Of a stretch of 14,824 nucleotides of DNA, positions 1 through 7,923 are shown piece after piece. The stretch lies in contig USHX01000029.1 of NCBI GenBank assembly GCA_900554565.1, positions 1 to 14,824 of the forward strand, in the 5' to 3' direction. Both the position numbers and the translations under genes were made by a program. Position 1 is the stretch's first letter; every line of letters begins with the position of its first letter. This DNA comes from an uncultured Clostridium sp. (GTDB taxonomy: Bacteria > Bacillota > Clostridia > TANB77 > CAG-508). The notes below the pieces were generated by a model. The model saw only the letters and a program-made list of their open reading frames with translations, was not told the DNA's origin and did no database searches.

Positions 1-1234
<1,234 letters not shown>

Positions 1235-1254
1235 CTATTCTGCTTATTTTCTAT

Positions 1255-1536
1255 TTATTCTACTATAGCTAATATGTCACTTTGTTTTACTATTATGTAC
1301 TCTGTTCCTTCATATTTTACTTTCGTTCCAGCATAATCATTTATTATTATGTTGTCACCTTTTTTTACTTCCATTACTTCTGGTTTTCCATCTATTTTTT
1401 CTCCAGGTCCAACTTCTATTACTTCAGCTATTTGTGGTTTTTCTGCTGCTCCACTTGCTAAAATTATTCCACTTTTGGTCGTTTCTTCGCCTTCTTTCAT
1501 TTTTATTAATACTCTACTTCCTAATGGTTTTATCAT
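1255..1536 (-). CDS. groES: Co-chaperonin GroES
   Basis: GroES is the 10 kDa heptameric lid of the GroEL chamber. The 93-residue product has the usual length and the family pattern: N-terminal IKPLGSRVLIKMKEGEE, then the mobile-loop region TTKSGIILASGAAEKPQ (about residues 19-35), then VIEVGPG and the C-terminal YIIVKQSDILAIVE. The ATG at 1536 is preceded by a near-perfect AAGGAGGT ribosome binding site. It is the first gene of the groES-groEL operon, with a promoter and CIRCE operator directly upstream, so heat-shock regulation by HrcA is expected from what is known of this element. Nothing in the protein is unusual. Confidence 0.98.
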   Translation of the reverse strand: MIKPLGSRVLIKMKEGEETTKSGIILASGAAEKPQIAEVIEVGPGEKIDGKPEVMEVKKGDNIIINDYAGTKVKYEGTEYIIVKQSDILAIVE

Positions 1537-1558
1537 TTTTAATTACCTCCTTTTTCTT

Positions 1559-1585
1559 TTAGCACTCTCTTCGTGTGTCTGCTAA
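1559..1585. promoter_or_regulatory. CIRCE operator (HrcA binding site)
   Basis: The element reads TTAGCACTC, nine spacer bases, then GTCTGCTAA. The known CIRCE consensus is TTAGCACTC-N9-GAGTGCTAA, so one arm is perfect and the other matches seven of nine. It sits between the -10 box and the groES ribosome binding site, where HrcA binding would block transcription. The family role (HrcA repression relieved by heat shock) is established; the binding here is inferred from sequence and position. Confidence 0.92.
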
Positions 1586-1588
1586 TAA

Positions 1589-1615
1589 TTTATACCCTTT
1601 TTTATTAAAAGTCAA
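1589..1615 (-). promoter_or_regulatory. Probable vegetative promoter of groES-groEL
   Basis: On the minus strand TTGACT (1610-1615) and TATAAA (1589-1594) form a good sigma-A type pair, although the 15-base spacing is short. An alternative -10, TAAATT at 1587-1592, has 17-base spacing but a poorer match. The CIRCE element starts right after the -10, as in other groE operons. Confidence 0.6.
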
Positions 1616-1732
1616 TACTATTTTTGCATTTTTCACACAATGTTCACATATCTATTTTCTACCAATAGCCTTATTGACCATATTTATTTTATGCATTAAG
1701 TTTTGAAATATTACTCTTTTCAATAAAATAGC

Positions 1733-1760
1733 AAAAACTATGGACTATTCCATAGTTTTT
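1733..1760 (-). terminator. Hairpin terminator after the HD-domain gene
   Basis: An 11-base inverted repeat, AAAAACTATGG with CCATAGTTTTT, surrounds a six-base loop. On the minus strand the second arm ends in a T run, as in an intrinsic terminator. The hairpin overlaps the last codons and stop of the HD-domain gene. It would separate that gene from the groES promoter downstream. Confidence 0.7.
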
Positions 1761-2521
1761 TGATTTATATATTTTTCTGATATTTTTAATATATCATTTA
1801 CTTGTTCTTCTATTTTTGGAGCTTTAAAATTTTGCATAACAACTTTTGTGAATTCCTGTAAATATTTTTTTCTTTTCAAATATTCTAATGAAAATTTGAA
1901 GTTGAAGTCATAAATATATGCATAAAATACCACTATTTGATCTGCATTGTTTTTTATATCTCCATAATTAATATGTTTGTCTTCTGTAAATTCTTTTATC
2001 ATTAGCTTGCTTATTTCTTCTTGGTCAAAATTTTTATACCAAAATATACTTTCAAAGTCATAGTTACAAATTGTATAATATATATCTAATTTATCTGCAT
2101 CTCTAATAATTTTTGCAAATAGATTTTCTTCTTCAGTTAGTCCTTCTTGTATTTTATCTTTGTTATGATTTAATACTGCTAATTTTATTGTTTTATAATA
2201 TTTTTCTTCGATTTCAAATTTATGTATTAATCCTTCTTCAAATAGAACTTTACAACTAAGTACTGCATGGTTTTCTGAATCTTTGTCACTAAATGTGTCA
2301 TATTTTCTTATTTGCTCAAATCTTCCTATATCGTGGAAATATCCTATTATTTCTGCTAATGCAATTTGCTCTTCTGTTAAATTTAGTTTAGTTGCTATTT
2401 TTTTGCTTAGTTTTGCTACTCTTTCTATATGTTCTTTTTTTAGTCTTACTCTTCCTTGATTTATATCATATTTTTCTACATATTTTTCAAATTCGCTTTT
2501 TACTTTTTTTATATCTATCAT
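1745..2521 (-). CDS. HD-domain metal-dependent phosphohydrolase, specific substrate unknown
   Basis: This 258-residue soluble protein has the HD-superfamily metal-binding pattern. With the start at 2521, the ligand candidates are His31 (KKEHIERV), His63-Asp64 (GYFHDIGRFEQ), His85 (SENHAVLS), His119 (LNHNKDKI) and Asp141 (IRDADKLD). This arrangement is seen in HD phosphohydrolases acting on nucleotides or cyclic nucleotides, but no partner domain indicates the substrate. An in-frame ATG at 2545 would add eight residues. I prefer 2521 because it has GAAGGGAAG just upstream, whereas 2545 has no ribosome binding site and directly follows the T run of the spoVT terminator. The gene follows spoVT in the same direction and ends in its own terminator. 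The fold is confident; the function is not. Confidence 0.85.
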   Translation of the reverse strand: MIDIKKVKSEFEKYVEKYDINQGRVRLKKEHIERVAKLSKKIATKLNLTEEQIALAEIIGYFHDIGRFEQIRKYDTFSDKDSENHAVLSCKVLFEEGLIHKFEIEEKYYKTIKLAVLNHNKDKIQEGLTEEENLFAKIIRDADKLDIYYTICNYDFESIFWYKNFDQEEISKLMIKEFTEDKHINYGDIKNNADQIVVFYAYIYDFNFKFSLEYLKRKKYLQEFTKVVMQNFKAPKIEEQVNDILKISEKYINQKTME

Positions 2522-2545
2522 TTTCTTCCCTTCTTCATTTTTCAT

Positions 2546-2580
2546 AAAAAAACAAGTTAATAATTTTAATTACTAACCTG
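2546..2580 (-). terminator. Intrinsic terminator after spoVT
   Basis: On the minus strand CAGGTTAGTAATT pairs with AATTATTAACTTG over 13 positions, two of them G-U, around a two-base centre (so a few central pairs would open to make the loop). A run of seven T follows at once. It lies ten bases after the spoVT stop and directly before the HD-domain gene, which would then depend on read-through or an unseen promoter. Confidence 0.75.
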
Positions 2581-2589
2581 CTTTTTTTA

Positions 2590-3144
2590 TTATATATCCA
2601 TTTGACTTCCTAAGAAACTAGCTGCTGATTGTGCTACTTTTTTCTCTACTTCATTCATTTTTTTATCTGCTTCTTTAGACATTAATATTACTGTTCCTAT
2701 TGTATCACCATTTGATATTATTGGGTATACTACTTGTGCATTATTTTTTCTATCATTGTTGCCATTTTTTGTTATTGGCATTGCTATGTCACTGTTTTCT
2801 TTACTTGTATATACTTCTTTATCTTCCATCAATTGCTCTAATTCAGGACTTATATCTTGCTCCAAAAATTCCTTTTTTGAACCACCAGATACTGCAATTA
2901 CCATATCCTTGTCTGTAATACATGCAATATGACCTGTTGTTTTAGATAGTGTTTCTGCATAGCCTGATGCAAATTCTGAAAGTTCTCCTATTGGTGAATA
3001 TTTTTTTAATATTACTTGCCCTTCTCTATCTGTGAATATTTCTAGCGGGTCTCCTTCTTTTATTCTCAATGTTTTTCTTATTTCTTTTGGAATTACAACT
3101 CTTCCTAAGTCATCTATTCTTCTTACAACACCTGTTGCTTTCAT
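2590..3144 (-). CDS. spoVT: Stage V sporulation regulator SpoVT (AbrB-type)
   Basis: SpoVT is a DNA-binding regulator that tunes late forespore genes in Bacillus subtilis. The 184-residue product begins MKATGVVRRIDDLGRVVIPK, followed by EIRKTLRIKEGDPLEIF: a textbook AbrB/MraZ-type swapped-hairpin DNA-binding domain (residues 1-50). A GAF-like C-terminal domain follows (about 55-180), with IAVSGGSKKEFL and the closing AASFLGSQMDI. Length and order match the 178-residue Bacillus protein. The ATG has a perfect AGGAGG ribosome binding site. A forespore-type promoter may lie upstream (3199-3227), and an intrinsic terminator follows. Its presence points to an endospore-forming lineage, although some non-sporulating relatives keep the gene. 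Confidence 0.95.
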   Translation of the reverse strand: MKATGVVRRIDDLGRVVIPKEIRKTLRIKEGDPLEIFTDREGQVILKKYSPIGELSEFASGYAETLSKTTGHIACITDKDMVIAVSGGSKKEFLEQDISPELEQLMEDKEVYTSKENSDIAMPITKNGNNDRKNNAQVVYPIISNGDTIGTVILMSKEADKKMNEVEKKVAQSAASFLGSQMDI

Positions 3145-3198
3145 AATTTTCCTCCTTTTGTTTTCTTTAACTTAAATATAACTTTTTCCTTATATTCT

Positions 3199-3227
3199 TA
3201 TTATTACAAAAGCGGAAAATTTTATAC
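3199..3227 (-). promoter_or_regulatory. Candidate sigma-G/sigma-F type promoter of spoVT
   Basis: On the minus strand GTATA (3223-3227) is followed 17 bases later by AATAATA (3199-3205). The forespore sigma-G consensus is roughly GNATA then CATNNTA at about 18 bases, so the match is good apart from one base in the -10 and a spacer one base short. Known SpoVT genes are sigma-G dependent, which is why I looked. In DNA this AT-rich such a match can arise by chance. Confidence 0.35.
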
Positions 3228-3233
3228 ATTTTT

Positions 3234-3256
3234 TTAGATTTTAAATCAAAATCTAA
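3234..3256. repeat. Inverted repeat between fbp and spoVT
   Basis: TTAGATTTT and AAAATCTAA form a nine-base stem around a five-base loop, 16 bases beyond the fbp stop codon and next to the candidate spoVT promoter. On the minus strand it is followed by A rather than T, so it is not a standard terminator for fbp. It could be a regulatory dyad or mark an RNA 3' end. Confidence 0.4.
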
Positions 3257-3271
3257 TTATATTTTTATAAT

Positions 3272-5236
3272 TTAATTAATTTGTTTTAATTCTCCTGATT
3301 CATAGAACAACAATAATTGCTCTAAGTCTGAAATTTCTTGTTTTAATTTTTTTCCAATATCTGTGTCTCCAACAGATTTTCGTTGAATTCCAGTTTTCTT
3401 TACTATTAGTTCAGAAATTATATCTTTTTCTTCTGATATTGCTTTTTCAACTGATTCAAATGGTTTGTTTTGACTAAGTAGCAATCCATTTGAATTGTAT
3501 GTTAAAATATATCCTGCATTTCCAGTTTTACTTTGGTAGCTTTTTGCAAATCCTCCGTCTATTACTAGTAATTTTCCATTTCCACGTATTGGACTTTCAC
3601 CATCTTTTGCTTTTACTGGCATATGTCCATTTACTATATGTGAATCTTTTTTAGATAATCCAAATTCTTTTAAAATTTTATCACATATTTTTTCATCATA
3701 TGTTAATGAATAATATGGATTTTTCTTTTCTTTTGACATTTCTTTGTCTTTTACAAAATAGCTTTCAAATGTTGCCATTTTATCTTTTCCAAAAAATGGT
3801 GAATCTGGTGATATCCATAGATACCACATTATATCTAATATTTCTTTATCTATTGTTCCTTTTGTTATCCATATTTTGTTTATTGTTTCATTTATTAGGT
3901 CAAAATATTCTTTTCCTTTAGTTTTTCTTCCTAAAAATTCAACTTCTTTAAATTCTCCATTTTCATCCATAGGAACACATGCATGGAATAATAAGTTTGA
4001 ATTAAATATTGTGTATAATTCTCCTTTTTTATATAGAAAATCTATATGTTCATTTAGTCTTGGGCTTTTTCTAAATGATTCACACAATCTTTCCATTACT
4101 TCTTTTTCTTCTGGTGATAATTCATATATGTTGTCTTTATCTATTGTTGGGAAATTTGTATCATTTATTTCATATTTTTCGCCATTTATTTTTACGTATC
4201 CTTTTTTCAAATTCATTTTGTCTAACAACAGTCTATTTTCTAAATGATATTCTGGATGTCTTTTTATCATTTGCCCTTCTAATTTAAATTGAATTATTGT
4301 TATTGCTTTATGAATTTTTGATATATTTGTTTTATCACTATCATCATATTTACTTTCATCAAATACTTTTGGTGCAAAGTTTTTGCAATCATCATCTTTA
4401 TATGTTTCCATCGCAAATGTTGATAATGGTCTTGTATTTATTCCATATCCATCCTCTAATATTCCTATATTATTATATCTTGCACATATTCTTATTACTG
4501 TTGCTATACTTGCTTCATTTCCACATGTTGCTCCCATCCATAATACATCATGATTTCCCCATTGAATATCAATACTATGAAATCTTTTTAGTTTTTCTAT
4601 TACATAGTCTGGATGCATTCCTCTGTCAAATATATCTCCAATTATGTGTAAGTGATCTATTGCCATTCTTTTTATTAAGTTAGATATTGCTATTATAAAG
4701 CTTTCTGCTTGATTTAATCTTATTATAGTATTTATTATTGCTTTATAATATCTTTCTTTGTCTTTTTCATTTCCTGCTTGTGAATTTAAAAGTTCATCTA
4801 TTACATATTCAAAACCACTTGTTATTGCTTTTCTAACTTTCGATCTTGTGTATTTTGAGCTTACTTTTTTTGCAACTTCTACTAGTCTATATAGTGTTAT
4901 ATTATACCATTCATCTAAATCTTTTTCTTCTTTTTTTATAAGTTTTAATTTTTCTTCTGGATAATATATTAAAGTTGCAAGTGTTGCTCTTTCTTTTTTA
5001 CTTATAGTGTTTCCAAATATATCATCAATTTTACTTTTTATTATTCCTCCACCATTATTTAAAATATGTTCAAATGGCTCATATTCTCCATGTATATCAC
5101 TTAAAAACATCTCTGTTCCCTTTGGTAGATTTATAATTGCTTGCAAATTTATAATTTCCTCTGACACTTCATTTATATTTTTATAATCTTTACTTAATAG
5201 TGTTAAATATTTTTTCTTATCATAATTTTTATTCAT
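3272..5236 (-). CDS. fbp: Fructose-1,6-bisphosphatase, class III
   Basis: This enzyme removes the 1-phosphate from fructose 1,6-bisphosphate, the committed step of gluconeogenesis, in the cytoplasm. The 654-residue product matches the Bacillus-type class III enzyme (about 670 residues), which belongs to the metallophosphoesterase fold and is unrelated to class I. Metal-binding motifs are present in order: FLSDIHGEYEPFEH (about 45-57), GDIFDRG (200-206), GNHD (227-230), and near the C-terminus VNGHMPVK followed by VIDGGFAKSYQSKTG. The start has an AAAGGACG ribosome binding site. It lies 14 bases after the KAP NTPase stop and is probably the last gene of the recD2-comF-KAP-fbp operon. No clear T-run terminator follows. 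Its link to the DNA-handling genes upstream is probably positional only. Confidence 0.95.
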   Translation of the reverse strand: MNKNYDKKKYLTLLSKDYKNINEVSEEIINLQAIINLPKGTEMFLSDIHGEYEPFEHILNNGGGIIKSKIDDIFGNTISKKERATLATLIYYPEEKLKLIKKEEKDLDEWYNITLYRLVEVAKKVSSKYTRSKVRKAITSGFEYVIDELLNSQAGNEKDKERYYKAIINTIIRLNQAESFIIAISNLIKRMAIDHLHIIGDIFDRGMHPDYVIEKLKRFHSIDIQWGNHDVLWMGATCGNEASIATVIRICARYNNIGILEDGYGINTRPLSTFAMETYKDDDCKNFAPKVFDESKYDDSDKTNISKIHKAITIIQFKLEGQMIKRHPEYHLENRLLLDKMNLKKGYVKINGEKYEINDTNFPTIDKDNIYELSPEEKEVMERLCESFRKSPRLNEHIDFLYKKGELYTIFNSNLLFHACVPMDENGEFKEVEFLGRKTKGKEYFDLINETINKIWITKGTIDKEILDIMWYLWISPDSPFFGKDKMATFESYFVKDKEMSKEKKNPYYSLTYDEKICDKILKEFGLSKKDSHIVNGHMPVKAKDGESPIRGNGKLLVIDGGFAKSYQSKTGNAGYILTYNSNGLLLSQNKPFESVEKAISEEKDIISELIVKKTGIQRKSVGDTDIGKKLKQEISDLEQLLLFYESGELKQIN

Positions 5237-5250
5237 AATTTTTACGTCCT

Positions 5251-7243
5251 TTATTCACTTTCTGTGCTTTCTACTTTTTCTTCTCTTCTTGGTAAAAAGC
5301 TTATTTTATATTTATCTAATATATATCCCAAACTATTTGAAAATTCTTTTAGCATTACAACTTTTATTGATGGTTCTTTTCCTTTTAAGTAATCATCTAT
5401 TATTTGTTTTAATTGTTTTATATTTTTCATTTCCGGTTCTATTTTTTTAGGATTTTTCTTAACTCTATCAACTAGTTTTTCTCTTATTAAAACTATGTCT
5501 TCATTGCTTGCACATGATATTCTTTGGAATAACTGGAACATATCGTAATATTTGAATATTGGTATTTCCATACATTCTTTATCAAATTTTTCATAAAATA
5601 GTTCCATTTTCATTGGAATACATTTCATTACACCTTCTGCCTTTTCTTTGTACATTTTGTCTAATAATTGATTATTTAGAGTATTAAAATGATTTAATAT
5701 GTCTTCCATATCTTCTGCAACCTCTTCTATTGCTATTTTTCCAAGTTCTTCATTTACATTTTCACAATAAGCTGAAGTTAATGATGCTTTATTCATTCCA
5801 TCAAAAAATATTGCTTTTAGTGTTTTTAAATCATATTCTATTAGTCCTTTTCTTGTAAAATAGCTGAAATATGCAAACACTTTAACCATGTCTATTAATG
5901 ATAGTTTTCCTTCTTTGACATCTTCTATTATTTCTTCTATTACTTTTCCAAATTGGTCATCTGATATCTTCCAATATTCTTCTGTAAGTAATCTTTTATA
6001 TGCTGGTAAGTTTTCCGTGTCTACTGTATTTCTTATTGTTTCCATATTTTCTTTAAATAGTTTCATATCAAATATACGAGTTCTTATATAGTATTCAATA
6101 AATTTGAAGAATCTATATTCCGCTTTAAAATTGTAATAATAGTTGTTATCAAATTCTTTTATATAGAATTGTCTATTATCCATTAATATTCTTGATGATA
6201 CTAATATTGATTTGTATTCTTCATTGTCTTTAATGTTTATAAATTTGTCTTTTGTTATTTTTCCTGCTTTTATTTCAAATGATATTGCTATTGTAAATAT
6301 AAGCATTGTTTGCATTACTCTATGACTTGTATTTGGATATGATTTATTTACCATTTCATATATTTTTTTGAAATCATTTAATGCATGTTTTAATATTCTT
6401 AGGTTTCTTGTTCCACTTTTATTAAATGTTGATATTATTAGCCCTGTATTTTCTCTTAAAAATCTTATTAAATCTGGATTTGTTTCATATCTCATTAATA
6501 TTCCATTTATTATATAATCAAATTTTGGTGCATATTCAAATGTTTCACCAATTAGTTTTTCTTTAATTCTTTCATAATCATTTGCTTTGTCAAAAACATG
6601 CTCTATTTTATCTTGAATTTTCTCCACCATTGGTTTGTCTGTTTTGTTTAGTTCTTCTTGTTTATCTAATAAATATGTTGCTATAAAAGTTTTCATTTCT
6701 AGATTTGAACTTTTTAATTTTGTTGAAAGCTCTTTTTCATTACATATTATTATTGTTTTTATATGATCATGCTCTACAAAGTTGTTTATATACCCTAATA
6801 TATCAATAACATCCACATTGGCTCTTTCAAGGTCATCAAAGCACAATACTTTGTCATCTGTTGAAAAGAATTCTTTATAGTCTATTTTGTCCCCATTTTG
6901 TGTTACTCCAAAAAAGTTTGCCATGTCTATTCCTGTTTTTGCATATTCTGGTATTGTTTGTTGACCACTTGCATTCATAAATCTTCTTAAGTTTTTGTCC
7001 ATTAATTGTGTTGTTTCTATAAAGATTTTTTTGCTGATTTCTTCAAGATTTGATATTCCATATAATGACATATATATTGTTGTATATTTTTTTCCATTTA
7101 ATTGCATTGATTCTATTTTTTTTCTTATTTTGTTATTCCAAAAATGAGTTTTTCCGTGAACCCCATTCACCATTTATCATTACTGCATAATCTGTGTAAT
7201 CTGACCTAATATAGTCTAATATACTTTCTACTAAATCTTCCAT
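5251..7243 (-). CDS. KAP-type P-loop NTPase, frameshifted at its Walker A motif
   Basis: Read with one +1 shift, this is a 663-residue P-loop NTPase. Translation from the ATG at 7243 (AAAGGA upstream) gives MEDLVESILDYIRSDYTDYA, then VMINGEWGS up to residue 29. The next codon, CGG, is in the wrong frame. Skipping its C (base 7156) restores GKTHFWNNKI and all that follows. The result is a perfect Walker A, GEWGSGKT (25-32). Walker B is CFDDLERA (about 134-141), the KAP-family pattern, followed by a sensor-like IIICNEKEL. Without the shift the frame stops seven codons after CGG, at 7133. The rest is alpha-helical and charged, with no membrane segment. KAP NTPases include phage-exclusion proteins such as PifA, but the role here is unknown. 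A second possibility is translation from ATG 7173, which would lack Walker A. It sits between comF and fbp in one operon. Confidence 0.8.
7154..7157 (-). other. +1 frameshift site (A-CGG) in the KAP NTPase
   Basis: The minus strand reads GGT TCA CGG AAA AAC in the starting frame. Dropping the C at 7156 gives GGT TCA GGA AAA ACT, which encodes G-S-G-K-T of the Walker A loop. The extra base is not part of a homopolymer. It could be a sequencing or assembly error, a real mutation, or a recoding site; see findings. Confidence 0.8.
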
Positions 7244-7267
7244 ATTATAATTCCTTTCTATTTTTCT

Positions 7268-7918
7268 TTAGTCTTTTGCTATTGTAAGTACTCCTATTTT
7301 TTTAGGTTTTGCTGTTAAAAGCATTTTTGCACATTCATTTGCTGTACTGCCTGTTGTTATTATATCATCTAATAATAACACCTTTTTATCTGATATTTTG
7401 TGTATATTTTCTATTTCATATACACCTATAATATTTTTTTCTCTGTCTTCTTTATTTAATTTGCTTTGCTCTATGATATTTTTCGTTTTTTTAAGAATTT
7501 TGTTTTCACACTTTATTCCTACTTTTTTAGCTATCTCTTTTGCTAGTAAATAACTTTGATTATAGCCTCTTTCCAAAAATCTTTTTTTACTTATTGGAAC
7601 TGGCACAATTGTATCATATTTTTGTATATTTTCAAAGAATTTTTGATTTTTTAACATAAAATTCACAAACATTTTGTACAAATATGAGCTTTCTTTAAAT
7701 TTATATTTTAATATATTTTGTCTAGCTGTGCCTTCATATTTAAAAACATATAAAAGTTCATCGAAGTTTTTTTCTTGATTTCTTGTATCTTCTATTTCAA
7801 AAATTGCCTGTTTTTCTAATAATATAACACATTTCGCGCAAAGAAAATCTTTGCTTATCTTTCCACAAATTCCACACTTTGGTGGATATATTAAGTCTAA
7901 TATTTCTCCTTTAAACAC
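7268..7918 (-). CDS. comF: ComF family phosphoribosyltransferase-like protein
   Basis: ComF (ComFC) proteins take part in DNA uptake during natural transformation in Firmicutes and Gram-negatives. The 216-residue product has the family layout. An N-terminal zinc ribbon has Cys15, Cys18, Cys27 and Cys30 (PPKCGICGK and CAKC). VPVPISKKRFLERGYNQS (about 105-122) follows, and then the PRPP-binding loop VLLLDDIITTGST (180-192). The start is GTG at 7918, with no upstream in-frame start before a stop codon and no well-spaced ribosome binding site. It begins five bases after the restored recD2 stop at 7924-7926, so translation may be coupled to recD2. Whether the organism is transformable cannot be told from this gene alone. 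Confidence 0.9.
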   Translation of the reverse strand: MFKGEILDLIYPPKCGICGKISKDFLCAKCVILLEKQAIFEIEDTRNQEKNFDELLYVFKYEGTARQNILKYKFKESSYLYKMFVNFMLKNQKFFENIQKYDTIVPVPISKKRFLERGYNQSYLLAKEIAKKVGIKCENKILKKTKNIIEQSKLNKEDREKNIIGVYEIENIHKISDKKVLLLDDIITTGSTANECAKMLLTAKPKKIGVLTIAKD

Positions 7919-7923
7919 CTTCT

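Noticed and set aside
3234..3256. Inverted repeat after fbp as an intrinsic terminator
   Set aside because: On the transcribed strand it is followed by A, not T, and the stem is nearly all A-T.
7148..7154. AAAAAC run at the KAP shift site as a classic -1 slippery sequence
   Set aside because: The frame change needed is +1, not -1, and the run is not in the X-XXY-YYZ phase. The recD2 site has no such run.
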